Shown: positions 35,491 to 46,355 of the stretch, in pieces
Position numbering within the stretch: the stretch's first letter is position 1
Layout: each line of letters starts with the position of its first letter
Assembly (NCBI GenBank): GCA_018398815.1
Contig: CM031607.1
Location: 89,632,178-89,696,177, forward strand
Length of the DNA: 64,000 nucleotides
Reading direction: 5' to 3'
Origin: Conus ventricosus
Taxonomy: Eukaryota > Mollusca > Gastropoda > Neogastropoda > Conidae
Notes under the pieces: generated by a model
Database searches by the model: none
What the model saw: the letters and a program-made list of their open reading frames with translations, nothing else
Told to the model about the DNA's origin: nothing
Position numbers and translations under genes: made by a program

Positions 35491-36765
35491 GGGAAAAAAA
35501 TGCCAATACGGACGGTACAACGTGCAGCGCGGAAGAATAGGACAGGATGACCATGATGAAGAAGAGAATGTAAATACTATGTTCAAGACCACCCTCTTAT
35601 TTTGCATGAAAACCCCCTTTTCACATACAAAACACGTCCATCTCATGTCAGTTTTGGCCAAAATCAACACCTGTTTTTCACTAAAATTAACATGCAAAAC
35701 CCCCAAAAAACGACGTAATCAGTACTTTAAAATGGGGGGCTTGCGTCTAGATAAGATAGGTGATCGTGAACATAGATATTTACATTCTCTCCAAGGACAT
35801 AAAAAAATTTAAGGGGTTTTCAGTACGCCCTTCTACTTCTAGCACTATTAATAAATTAGAACAACAACTGGCTTTTCATCTTTATTAGTTAATTTTTACA
35901 TCTAATGAAATTTTTTAGACCCCTCAATTAATTCTTTTAAAATTGACTGTTTCCATCAAACTTATATAACTGATAATCGCAAAACCTGCCGTAATGACGG
36001 CAGTGCTCATAGAACAGTAGATGGCTGGCCATTAACAAATTAGTATTTGTTTTTAACTGTTGTTTAAAAGGACATACAACATTGGGTTCACGAGAAAATC
36101 GGCTGGTCTAACTGCCTACATACTCATAAAGACCGCTTTTTAAGTACTATGTGTTTTAATATATGTTTTACCACTATCAAAAAGCCTAAAATGCGAGCAA
36201 GGCTTCTAGGAAAAACGTACTTTCCCCCTTTTTTTTTAAGTTCTGGAAAATTCATAGTAATTATAAGATTTGCCTCATTAATTTTTAACTTAAAGTCAAA
36301 ATTGCTAAATACTTCTCTTAAAGAACAAAAGCGTAGTAGCCATCGGGGATTTTTAAATATTTTAATAGATTGCCTTGTTCGCCCTTAACATCCACCCAGT
36401 TATTCTTGCTCTTTCAGATATGTTAACCCACATAACTTTAAAACCAATTTCTTTAAGGGCAATCCTACAAACCTCCTGCGCCAAATTGAGAATTGGGTAC
36501 GTTAAGAACCCAACCAGTTTTTTTTGTTTTGGGTTATAGAGATGTAATCTTTTTTATAACATTTTAAAAACTATTTAAAAAATGGAGCCTTTTAAATATA
36601 ACGAAAGTGCCGCTTACAATGTAGGAGCGTTTTATAACCCCAAATCTTTGAACTTCAGTTTACTAACCATTGCAGTAGACAAATCATATGGCTTTTAAAA
36701 TCAGACTTGTAAACCCTAACTAAATATTTAAATCCGCCAATAAATAGTGATAGAGTGCCATCAGC

Positions 36766-37330
36766 ATGGTCATCCAGCCCCATGACGTTTTACCAGAATC
36801 AGTTAAATTTTTGCCCTTTACTGCGCAACTACTGGTGCGGGGTTTCATATGCAAACATTTAAAAACCATCCCCAAACTTTTAGTAAGGTCAGTATATAAC
36901 TTTCATGTTTATTACCAGTACAGACGAATACTAACTGAACTACAAGTGCCCCTCCCCCGCGACAACGCGTTTAATCCATTTAAAAGCCCAATGGACATTA
37001 ATGCATATGAAAGATTTGCAACGAATTAACATTAATCCTTCAACTGATTTTAAACAAAAGTTAGACCGCAATCATGGGCCTAGGCACATTGTATTTGTGG
37101 GGGGTAAAAGAGAATATAATTATGACTACTGGCCTGGCCACACTTCTTTTCAACCCGACAAACAAGTTCGATTGATGTCAATAGAACAAAAACACTCTAA
37201 TGCTTGGGCAACATTTATCTTAGATGAAAGTAAAGGCCTAACAATGCAGGAGTTCAAAGGCTTAATGACACCTAAAGGACATATTTTGGTGTCTATTAGG
37301 AAACGCAAGCACAGACTAAGTCTAGCATAG
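36766..37330 (+). pseudogene. Hypothetical protein of large DNA element (plus-strand gene)
   Basis: Two overlapping frames (36766-37029 and 37001-37330) join through one frame change near 37020 into about 185 codons. Visible strings are LQVPLPRDNAFNPF, GPRHIVFVGGKREY and NAWATFILDESKGLTMQEF, ending in a basic LVSIRKRKHRL. I know of no function. A diverged colinear copy at 50720-51270 supports it as real coding sequence. Similarity continues to about 37560. Confidence 0.5.
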
Positions 37331-37779
37331 TAGATCAATCTACTGGCTTTGATGCCAGGAAAAACAATTTCTAGCCAATTTAGAAGATGCTATTAACTCG
37401 GCTGTTGATTTGCCTGCCAGCTACAAGGTAAACAAGACGTTCTTGCACACGCTAGGTCAAAGGTTTTACTTTGTTGTGGGGCCCTGGATTATACATGCTA
37501 CCCTCTGACCTTAGACTACAGTTGGCATGGGTACAGAATTATAATAACGAAATCCTCATAGTGGAGACGACCAAAACTTAGGGCGCATCAAGGCTTAAAC
37601 ACAAGGCCTGCTCCATCCATTATAAAAAAGTACTTAGCCTGAAGAAAGTGATCCAGTTATAAACGCCCCACAGCCAGAAAGCCAGTCCAGAAAGCACGCC
37701 ACCCGTTTATCTGCCTCGCACTGACAGTCACACTAGCGAAAAGCAGCCCTCGTTGTATTTTTAAAATTTTACTGGATTT

Positions 37780-38160
37780 TGCCATAACTTTATTTCACTA
37801 AAAATTAATCCAGCACTAGCACTCCTAACGTCCACAGATGGTCAGCCATATAAACCAGCAACTTTGCCTATAGTAGACAAAACCCAACTGACAACACTAC
37901 CCATTATGCCAGGCAGAGCATCAAGCGCTTTGGCTGCTAATTTCTTTAATAAGTTTGCTAGATGATGCAATTGTTTTCTAATCCAACTTTTACCAGGCTG
38001 AGGTGTTGGGGGCGCTACTGACCTGTTGGTGCACTGCCGGTTAAAGCATAAACAAGTGTAGAGATAGCAAACCCAACAGCTGTTAATATGCTAACTACTG
38101 TAATCCCTCTTCTCTGAACAGAATCCTTATTCTTTCTGCTAGCGTAGTGTTTTCATGAAG
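37780..38160 (-). pseudogene. Membrane-type protein of large DNA element (minus-strand gene)
   Basis: The minus strand reads GITVVSILTAVGFAISTL (hydrophobic helix), a Pro-rich linker PPTPQPGKSW, an amphipathic Lys/Leu helix (LANLLKKLAAKAL), then LPGIMGSVVSWVL (second hydrophobic helix). One frame change and one stop interrupt it. I recall this two-helix plus LPG-I-x-GS-x-VSW pattern from abundant repeated proteins of corals and molluscs linked to large virus-like transposons. That link is from memory and unchecked. The same layout recurs at 51860-52115. Confidence 0.5.
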
Positions 38161-39243
38161 TATTTCTTTTAACTTCTTTGAATTCTGGTTGTTTGTTTAT
38201 TCTAGATTTCCTCTGAGATAGAAATTTCCCTTTTTAACCCGCTCTCCCCTTTCATCCATTAACTTTCCCGTATTTTCTGCTGTATTCTAGCCTTTTCTTC
38301 TTGCCTAAATTGTTATCAACCAGCTAATTTTTTTCTTCTTCTATCTCTCTCTCTCTAGCCTACTAAGTTTTGCTGTGCTGTGCATTGTTGTTCTCTTATT
38401 GTCGTAAAAGCAGCCTTATAACCTGCAAGTTCGCGATTAAGACCAGGATTTTGCGCCTAGTCCCCATTTTAGACTCGACAATGGAGATCATGAATGTTTC
38501 TAATTTTTTTTTCTAAGTGCTCCTCACTTAAACTCGTTCAATTTCTTATTGCTTCAAACTGTTCTTGTACCTAAATCCGAAAAGATGACATTCTATTTCA
38601 GTTTGTGTTGAACTTTTTGGCCCAAGATTCTGTTAAAAAAACTAACAGCTTTGGCTCTAGCTCTTTCAATGTTTAATCGCTTTTGTCTAACAGGAATCCT
38701 CTGTTTAATTGTGCTTAGTTTTAAAAACTTAGCTGGGTCTGGCTTGTAGTAACTCTTACAAAATTTCTCCGCTAGTTCTTATTACAGATGGTTCTTTTAT
38801 CCATCTTAAAATCAAAAGGACTTTGGCCTTCTGAGCTCTAGTCCAAGGGTTATGTAAATGAGTTAATTCTATTGTTAATGTTCTGCACGAGATGCGCTAA
38901 CTGAAGGGTGTTTTTCTGCTTTTTCTAATGAAAGGATTGAAGAACCTGCTTCTGCCTTTTTTTCTTTTTAAGTTCTTCGCGCAATGAAGGACTAATCTGT
39001 TTCCCTCTTCTTCAAATGAAGGGCCTGGCAGATCTCTTTCTTATCAGAAGATCAGGCACGCCAAAATTTTCAGACAATTTTTATTTAATTCTTTTTTGTT
39101 TTAAAAAAAAACTCATTGGTGTGACCTCGATCCATACAGAAAAGAGAAGGAACCCTGGCTAAAGGTATAAGGCAGACTGAATTAGTGGAAATACCCATCA
39201 AAAGTTCACCTCCCGAACCCAAAAACCCCTTTTTTTTTAATTG

Positions 39244-39343
39244 NNNNNNNNNNNNNNNNNNNNNNNNNNNNNNNNNNNNNNNNNNNNNNNNNNNNNNNNN
39301 NNNNNNNNNNNNNNNNNNNNNNNNNNNNNNNNNNNNNNNNNNN
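39244..39343. other. Assembly gap, 100 N
   Basis: Exactly 100 undetermined bases, a standard placeholder of unknown true length. Confidence 1.
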
Positions 39344-39689
39344 TATTTTAAAAAACCCATTTAGGCAAGGCCGGATGTAGTAAAAACAAATAGATGCACT
39401 TGTTATCTGCTCCCTTGGAAATAAAGTTGATCATCATCATTATCCCTTCTCTCTTTCACACCAATATAACAGAATGCTGTTACTGTTTGTTAAGAAAAGA
39501 AAAACAAGGAGCAACTCATTAAATGTTCCTTAAAGTGTTTTGAATTGTTGTATCTCTTTATCTTTACGAAAAACAAATCTTGATATAAAGGAGAGATAAT
39601 AGACAAAACGAATCGAGAGCGAGTGTCTGTGTGCATCTGTATGTCTTAGTGCCATTCCTTTTCAGCTTCAGTAATCCATGCCAGCATCT

Positions 39690-40251
39690 GCTCCTCCTCC
39701 TCCTCCTCCTCCTTCTTCTTCTTCTTCTTCTCTTCTTCTTCTTCTTCTTATCTTCCTTCTTCTTCTTCTTTTCTTCTTCTTCTTCTTTTCTTTTCTTTTT
39801 CTTCTTCTTCTTCTTCTTCTTTTCTTCTTCTTCTTCTTCTTCTTCTTCTTCTTTTCTTCTTCTTCTTCTTCTTCTTCTTCTTCTTCTTCTTTTCTTCTTC
39901 TTCTTCTTCTTCTTTTCCTTCTTCTTCTTCTTTTCTTCTTCTTCTTCTCTTCCTCCTCCTCGTCCTCCTTTTTCTTCTCCTCCTGCTCCTCATTTACGTT
40001 CTCCTCTTCCTTCCTCTTCTCCTTCTCCTCTCTTCTTCTTTTTCTTCTTTCTTCTTCTTCTTCTTCTTTTTTTCTTTCTTTCTTTCTTCTTCTTTTCTCT
40101 TCTTCTTTTTCTTTCTTTCTTTCTTTCTTTCTTCTTTCTTTCTTTCTTCTTCTTCTTCTTCTCCTCCTCCCCCTTCTCCTCCTCCATCTCCTCCTCCATT
40201 CCTCCTCCTCCCCCTCCTCCTCCTCCCCCTCATCCTCCTCCTTTTCTTTGT

Positions 40252-40288
<37 letters not shown>

Positions 40289-40332
40289 TTTCTTCTTCTT
40301 CTTCTTCTTCTTCTTCTTCTTCTTCTTCTTCT
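39690..40332. repeat. 640-bp polypyrimidine (CTT/CTC)n tract
   Basis: The plus strand is almost entirely C and T for about 640 bases (TTC, TCC and CTTT units), with a GTT run at 40249-40285. Long Ser/Phe/Leu frames on plus and Lys/Glu/Arg frames on minus are translations of the repeat. Confidence 0.95.
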
Positions 40333-40815
40333 AAAACGTTTGTCAGTACTTTTTCATCTTGTCTGAATGAATATGATCATCTGATCTTAAGGTTTTCTTT
40401 CCACCTTGTTGCAATGAATATGATCATGTTGTTGCACCTCTTTTCACCCATGTCAATGCACATGTTGTTTGTTTTTCCGTTCTGCCTTTTTTCCTGCGTA
40501 AATTGATTTAATTATTTCAGTGCTTTAAAGTGCCCACCTTGTGTCAATAAATTCAATGTATCTAATCATCTTATTGCTTTTCTGTGTTCACCTTGCGTGA
40601 ATGAACCTAATCGTCTTATTATTTTGTGTGTGTTGTTGACTGCGTGTGAATCAACGTATTATCATATTGGTGTTCTGTATTCACCTTCGTGAATGAATGT
40701 GATTATCACTAATCGTCTTATTATTTTGTGTGTGTTGTTGACTGCGTGTGAATCAACGTATTATCATTGGTGTACTGTATTCACCAATGTGAATGAATGT
40801 GATTATCATTTAGTT
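40333..40815. repeat. Degenerate minisatellite, about 50-bp unit, with a 100-bp higher-order copy
   Basis: A unit built on ttcaccttgtgtgaatgaat and a gatcatctta block recurs with drift across 40350-40815. The last two units form a nearly identical 100-bp direct repeat (about 40610-40708 and 40709-40810). Confidence 0.7.
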
Positions 40816-40873
40816 CACTATATATGCGCACAAACCCGTGCGCGCACATGTATGTGCATACCCTTAGATAAAG

Positions 40874-40877
<4 letters not shown>

Positions 40878-40934
<57 letters not shown>
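40878..40934. repeat. (TA)n tract
   Basis: Pure TA dinucleotides. A PLE terminal region starts directly at its right edge. Confidence 0.95.
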
Positions 40935-40935
<1 letters not shown>

Positions 40936-40937
<2 letters not shown>

Positions 40938-41455
40938 ATGTAGTTATGGCGCCTAAAACAATTTTAAAAGCGCTCGACCCCTTGGGGAGCAACATTTATT
41001 AAATGAAGTGTTAAAAGGAGATCTACAAATTTGTTTCAAGCGAAGCCTAGTCGCTATCGTCAGGATGGTTTGGGGGTTGCCACCGCCGGTGTTTAAAAGT
41101 GTGTGGTCCCCGTTTGCGGCTGTTTACACGTGCGGGTTGGCTGCACGTGCTTTTTAAGATTTGCAGGTTGTTGTTCTGGGTGTGTTCGCTAACAACGATT
41201 TCCATTTATGCCTGCAGTTGTTTACTATTTCTGTTTTAGTGTTTAGAGTTGCTAGGTGTGGTTTGCATAGTATTAGCCATTTTTCAGTAAGACATAAGCT
41301 GCATCTTTTGAAATATTGCTGTATGGTGATGCCCTTTTTATGATTTTCCAGGATATATTGTAGTTTGTTTTTGCGTCTTTAAGTTTCCAGATGTATTTAC
41401 TCAGTTCTGTTTGGTTTTTGTATGTTTCTTTATTAATTGACTGTTTGTGGTTTGC
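40936..41455 (-). mobile_element. Penelope-like element 1, inverted 5'-truncated piece
   Basis: The minus strand encodes the C-terminal half of the GIY-YIG endonuclease domain (ANHKQSINKETYKNQTELSK onward, 41455 to about 41200), followed by the terminal region with a hammerhead motif and the terminal block with gtcgagcgcttt. It lies head-to-head with the longer plus-strand copy starting at 41456. Such inverted partial copies attached to the 5' side are a known PLE insertion product. Confidence 0.85.
41018..41068 (-). ncRNA. Hammerhead ribozyme, PLE 1 inverted piece
   Basis: Minus strand: core ctgacga (complement of 41057-41063); helix II agcga pairing with tcgct around a loop; core gaaa; helix III aaa/ttt-type stem between caaa and tttg; predicted cleavage after the A of ta at 41024-41025. 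Helix I begins with three pairs (gat with atc) before an internal loop. Nearly identical to 42865-42920. Confidence 0.78.
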
Positions 41456-42940
41456 AAAGCCCTGAAGTTTGCCAGTAACCACACAGAAATAACAGGGTCA
41501 GAAATGGAAATCATTCTCCACACCAAGAAAACACTACTGCACAGCAAAAATGAAACCTGGATCAAGAAAACGAACAGAAAATCAACATTTGACGTAAGCA
41601 TGGGATCATATGATGGTGCAGAAACATGCGAACTGGTCGGACTATTCATGCTATCAAACATCAAGAAAAAACTCGGAAAGCAAGTCGGACTATACAGAGA
41701 TGATGGCCTTGCTGCATTAACCAACAACCCAAGAACCATTGAAAATAATAAAAAAAAGAACTATGCAAAATCTTCCAAACTCACAACTTAAAAAATCACC
41801 ATTGAAGCAAACAAAGAGGTAGTGAATTACTTAGACATAACACTGGATCTCAATAACCACATATATAAACCATACAAGAAACCCAACGACACACCTCTTT
41901 ACGTACACATCAAAAGTAACCACCCACCATATGTATTAAAGACCATACCCCATGGCATAAACAAGAGACTATCAAATCTGACATGCAGTGAGAGAGTGTT
42001 CAACAATGCAGCAGTAGAGTACCAGGAGGCACTACAAAAAAGTGGATATAATTACAAACTACAATACAACCCAGATAACAACACAAATACAAACAAGAAA
42101 AATAGGAAAAGAAAAATCATTTGGTACAACCCCCATACGACGGGAAACTCAAAACAAACATAGGGAAAGAATTCTTCAAAATCCTAACAACTTCATTTCC
42201 AAAAGAACACAAAACTGTCCAAAATATTCAACAAAACACTGTCAAACTATCGTATTCCTGTATGCCCAACCTCAAAAACCTAATTGATGCATCCAACAAA
42301 ACGAAAACCACAGCAAAGAAGGGTGAAGAAAGGAAATCTTGCAATTGCACCAAAAGAGCAGTGCCCCCTAAGCAATAAATGCCTTTACAACAATATTGTA
42401 TACCAAGCCACTGTGACATCAGAAAATGAAAAAGAAACGTACATAGGGATTACTGAAAACCACTTCAAAACCAGATATGCAAACCACAAACAGTCATTTA
42501 ATAAAGAAACATACAAAAACCAAACAGAACTGAGTAAATACATCTGGAAACTGAAAGACGCAAAAACAAGCTACAATAAATCCTGGGAAATCATAAAAAG
42601 TGCATCACCATACAGCAATATTTCAAAAAGATGCAACTTATGCCTTACTGAAAAATGGCTAATACTGTGCAAACCACACCTAGCAACTCTAAACACTAAA
42701 ACAGAAATAGTAAACAACTGCAGGCATAAATGGAAATCGTTGTTAGCGAACACACCCAGAACAACAACCTGCAAATATTACAAAGCACGTGCAGCCAACC
42801 GCACGTGTAAACAGCTGCAAACGGGGACCACACGCTATATAACACCGGCGGTGGGCAACCCAAAAACCATCCTGACGATAGCGACGAGGCTTCGCTTGAA
42901 ACAAATTTGTAGATCTCCTTTTAACACTTCATTATATATA
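41456..42940 (+). mobile_element. Penelope-like element 1: reverse transcriptase + GIY-YIG endonuclease, 5'-truncated
   Basis: Coding order: RT palm block FDVSMGSYDGAETCELVG, then the catalytic motif [10 protein letters not shown] (about 41686-41715, the Y-x-D-D of PLE polymerases), the thumb with [37 protein letters not shown] and IIWYNP, the linker VKLSYSCMPNLKN, and a Cys pair C-N-C with CPLSNKC. The GIY-YIG endonuclease follows: IVYQAT (GIY position), YIGIT (YIG position), the Arg in NHFKTRYANH, and a C-terminal NCRHKWKSL block. Frame changes near 41745, 41795, 42130 and 42345 break it. It would copy RNA at a nicked target in the nucleus if intact. The N-terminal RT part is missing. Confidence 0.88.
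42865..42920 (+). ncRNA. Hammerhead ribozyme, PLE 1
   Basis: Core ctgacga at 42872-42878; helix II tagcga with tcgctt (loop cgaggct); core gaaa at 42898-42901; helix III caaa with tttg at 42902-42909; cleavage predicted after A42911. Helix I inner pairs are atc (42868-42871) with gat (42912-42914), then an internal loop. It lies about 140 bp after the endonuclease domain, as expected for the PLE terminal repeat. Confidence 0.8.
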
Positions 42941-42951
42941 TATACCAGTTT

Positions 42952-44225
42952 AAAATAGGATTTTAAAATAGAAGAATTAAAAACCTACAAGCTTGTTTCA
43001 AGCTAAAACGCTCTCATCAGGACATACAATTTGGGCACGCCACCGGTGTTATATATTGTGGTGTGTGGGCGTGTGAGCTCTGTGCGTGTGGCACGTGGCC
43101 TGCCGGTTTTTTCTTTTTTGGGGGGCGCGTTCAGGGGGGACGTGCCACGGAATGGTGCACTGACAAAGATTTCCATTTATGCCTGCAATTGTTTATCATT
43201 TCTACTTTAGAGTTCAGGGATGCTAGGTGGGGTTTACATAATATCAGCCACTTTTCTGTAGTACATAAGTTGCATTTTTTAGAAATGTTGTTGTATGGTG
43301 TTGCTCTTTTTATAATTTTCCATGATATGTTGTAATCTATTTTCTTATTTTTAAGCTTCCAAATATATTTACTTAATTCTGTTTGGTTTTTATATTTTTC
43401 ATTTTTAAAAGACTGTTTATGGTTTGCATATCTGGTTTTAAAATGGTTTGCCGTGATCGCTATGTATGTTTCTTTATCACTGTCTGTTGTTACCGTAGCT
43501 TGGTACACAATGTTGTTGTAGAGACATTTATTGTTCAGAGGGCACTGGTCTTTTTTTGTGCAATTACAAGATATCCTTTCATCACCCTCTTTGGTTGTGT
43601 TGTTTTTGGTTTTATTGGAAGAATCAATTATATTTTTAAGGTTGGGCATACACGAGTATGATAGCTTGACGGTATTCTTGTTGAATATTTTAGATAGTAC
43701 ATGTTCTTTTGGGAATGTGTTTTAAGGATTCTGGGGAATTCTTTTCCTACATTAGTTTTTGTTCTTCCATCATATGGAGGGTTATACCATATAATTTTTC
43801 TTTTCCTGTTTTTCCTGTTGCTGTTCATGTTGTTATCTGGGTTATATTGTAATTTGTAGTTGTAACCACTTTTTTTCAGCGCCTCTTGGTATTCAGCTGC
43901 TGCACTTTTTAAATTCTTTCTCATTGCATAACAGTTTAGATAATCTTTTGTTTATACCATTGGGTATGGTTTTTAAGATGGAGGGTGGATGGTTACTATT
44001 GATGTCTACATAGACAGGTGTGTCATTAGTTTTTTTTATATGGTTTGTATGTATGATCCTTAAGGTCTAATGTTATGTCTAAATAATTTATTGTTTTTTT
44101 TGTTGGCTTCTACTGTGATTTTTTAGGTTATGGCTTTGAAAATTTTTACAAAGTTCTTTTTTCTTGTTTTCAATGGTTTTTGGTTTATTGTTTAACGTGG
44201 CAAGACCGTCATCTCTGTATAAGCC
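42952..44225 (-). mobile_element. Penelope-like element 2, minus-strand copy
   Basis: Minus strand: a catalytic-motif remnant ([12 protein letters not shown], after a frame shift) near 44215-44180, thumb and linker (EYQEALKKSGYNYKLQYNP, then SCMPNLKN...), C-N-C-T-K-K and CPLNNKC, and an endonuclease with IVYQAT and YIAIT (the usual YIGIT Gly replaced by Ala), ending NCRHKWKSL near 43165. Terminal region with a hammerhead at 42978-43028. A second subfamily from element 1 (about three quarters of residues alike by eye). It is head-to-head with 44226-45165 and forms a long inverted repeat with it. Confidence 0.86.
42978..43028 (-). ncRNA. Hammerhead ribozyme, PLE 2 minus copy
   Basis: Minus strand: core ctgatga (complement of 43014-43020); helix II gagc with gctt around a gtttta loop; core gaaa; helix III caa with ttg around gc; cleavage after the A of ta at 42986-42987. 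Helix I is weak (three pairs including one G-U). Confidence 0.75.
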
Positions 44226-45162
44226 ATGAACAGCAACAGGAAAAACAGGAAAGAAAAATTATATGGTATAACCCTCCATATGACGGAAGAACAAAAACTA
44301 ATGTAGGAAAAGAATTCCTCAGAATCCTTAAAACATCATTCCCAAAAGAACATGTACTATCTAAAATATTCAACAAGAATACCGTCAAGCTATCATACTC
44401 GTGTATGCCCAACCTTAAAAATATAATTGATTCTTCCAATAAAACCAAAAACAACACAACCAAAGAGGGTGATGAAAGGATATCTTGTAATTGCACAAAA
44501 AAAGACCAGTGCCCTCTGAACAATAAATGTCTCTACAACAACATTGTGTACCAAGCTACGGTAACAACAGACAGTGATAAAGAAACATACATAGCGATCA
44601 CGGCAAACATTTTAAAACCAGATATGCAAACCATAAACAGTCTTTCAAAAATGAAAAATATAAAAACCAAACAGAATTAAGTAAATATATTTGGAAGCTT
44701 AAAAATAAGAAAATAGATTACAACATATCATGGAAAATTATAAAAAGAGCAACACCATACAACAACATTTCTAAAAAATGCAACTTATGTACTACAGAAA
44801 AGTGGCTGATATTATGTAAACCCCACCTAGCATCCCTGAACTCTAAAGTAGAAATGATAAACAATTGCAGGCATAAATGGAAATCTTTGTCAGTGCACCA
44901 TTCCGTGGCACGTCCCCCTGAACGCGCCCCCCAAAAAGAAAAAACCGCAGGCCACATGCCACACGCACAGAGCTCACACGCCACACACCACAATATATAA
45001 CACCGGTGGCGTGCCCAAATTGTATATCCTGATGAGAGCGTTTTAGCTTGAAACAAGCTTGTAGGTTTTTAATTCTTCTATTTTAAAATCCTATTTTAAA
45101 CTGGTATGTCGCTCCCTACACGGTCGAGCACTTTTCACGTTCTGAGTGGCTTTTTAACTCTG

Positions 45163-45165
<3 letters not shown>
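44226..45165 (+). mobile_element. Penelope-like element 2, plus-strand copy
   Basis: Begins inside the thumb ([14 protein letters not shown]), then VKLSYSCMPNLKN, CNCTKKDQCPLNNKC, IVYQAT, YIAIT, a frame change near 44610, then the rest of the endonuclease to about 44880, a terminal region, a hammerhead, and the gctccctacacggtcgagcac block that precedes the (TA)n tract. It is the reverse complement of 42952-43830 with few differences, giving 880-bp inverted arms around a 395-bp spacer. Confidence 0.86.
45022..45070 (+). ncRNA. Hammerhead ribozyme, PLE 2 plus copy
   Basis: Core ctgatga at 45029-45035; helix II gagc/gctt; gaaa; helix III caa/ttg closed by gc; cleavage predicted after A45063. 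Identical to the minus copy at 42978-43028. Confidence 0.75.
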
Positions 45166-45166
<1 letters not shown>

Positions 45167-45240
<74 letters not shown>

Positions 45241-45241
45241 C
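45167..45241. repeat. (TA)n tract
   Basis: TA dinucleotides with two single-base interruptions, between a PLE 3' end and element X. Confidence 0.95.
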
Positions 45242-46355
45242 ATCAAACTAATAAATTCCAAGGATAAGTTCCGAGCACCGTTCCAGCAACTTACAGAGCA
45301 GCTTGGTGTTGCAATGACTGCAAGAAATATTGAATTATAAACAAAGCTTGCTCTTATGTCTCAGATTGAAGAAATAGGGGGAGATAAGCATACATATCTG
45401 CAGTGGTAGATGATTCTGCCTAACAGTATGTGCTTGAGTGGGTGAATGGGGGAAAAAATATTAAAAAAATAAAATAAATGCTTCTCACAATGAACCTTCA
45501 GATATGTATGCTTATCTCCCCTATTTCTTCAATCTAAGACATAAGAGCAAGCTTTGTTTATAATTCAATATTTCTTGCAGTCATTGCAACACCAAGCTGC
45601 TCTGTAAGTTGCTGGAACGGTGCTCGGTACTTATCCTTGGAATTTATTAGTTTGTTGTATTTTAGTCCCTTGCGGATTCATTCCAAGAACTGGCCCTCAG
45701 CACTTGTGTCTTAAGAGGATATCTTTTTATATTTTACTTTTCACAAGAAAATGTAGCTTGTTTTGCTCTTTCATGATTTTCATTTGCTTCTTAGGTGGCA
45801 GCTTTGGTTGGTTTTTTGAAAACTCAACAAACATACTAGGGTATTGCACACCAGCCTTTTCTGGGATTGCATTCTTCTTAAAACTGAAAAGGCAGAGGAG
45901 TCAAATTACCACTTTCCGCGGTCACTGAGGAGAAACCACCAAGTTTCGAAATATTGGTATATGACCAGGAGTTATATGTTAGTGAGTTTCCCACCCTATT
46001 GGAGAGTGTCTCCCCCTTGGAGACTATAAGCTTGCTGAAGGTTCATTATGAGAAGCATTTATTTTATTTATTTTTTTTTTCCCATTCACCCACTCAAGCA
46101 CATACTGTTAGTTAGGCAGAATCATCTACCACTGCAGATATGTATGCTTATCTCCCCCTATTTCTTCAATCTAAGACATAAGAGCAAGCTTTGTTTATAA
46201 GTCAATATTTCTTGCAGTCATTGCAACACCAAGCTGCTCTGTAAGTTGCTGGAACGGTGCTCGGTACTTATCCTTGGAATTTATTAGTTTGTTGTATTTT
46301 AGTCCCTTGCGGATTCATTCCAAGAACTGGCCCTCAGCACTTGTGTCTTAAGAGG
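45242..46355 (+). mobile_element. Element X, copy 1 (inverted piece, direct unit, partial second unit)
   Basis: 45242-45502 is X on minus. 45503-46138 is a direct unit of about 636 bp. 46139-46355 begins a second direct unit that breaks into PLE 2 endonuclease sequence at 46356. No protein domain in any frame. It contains a fully paired hammerhead (45920-45966). Tandem units with a hammerhead and no coding capacity fit a retrozyme-like element. A terminal repeat of an unseen PLE is the alternative. Confidence 0.75.
45920..45966 (+). ncRNA. Hammerhead ribozyme in element X, copy 1
   Basis: All three helices pair: helix I ggtca (45920-45924) with tgacc (45962-45966); core ctgagga 45925-45931; helix II gaaac (45932-45936) with gtttc (45943-45947), loop caccaa; core gaaa 45948-45951; helix III ata/tat closed by ttgg (45951-45960 including the A-U pair next to the core); predicted cleavage after A45961. 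Type I topology with a very short helix III, the form known from animal PLEs and retrozymes. Confidence 0.88.

Larger units (their letters stand above)
35490..39243. mobile_element. Large DNA element, Polinton/Maverick-like (copy 1, partial)
   Basis: Defined by colinear similarity with 48300-56400: a plus-strand gene (36766-37500) facing a minus-strand gene (37780 to about 39000), in the same order and orientation as 50720-51550 and 51860-52500. No packaging ATPase is found in this copy. AT-rich with long homopolymer runs. The right end is a 100-N gap. Classification rests on the ATPase found in copy 2 and on the hydrophobic-tail protein, and is inference. Confidence 0.5.

Noticed and set aside
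39631..40506. 291-codon Ser/Phe/Leu-rich frame and antisense Lys/Glu/Arg frames
   Set aside because: Pure translation of the CTT/CTC repeat.
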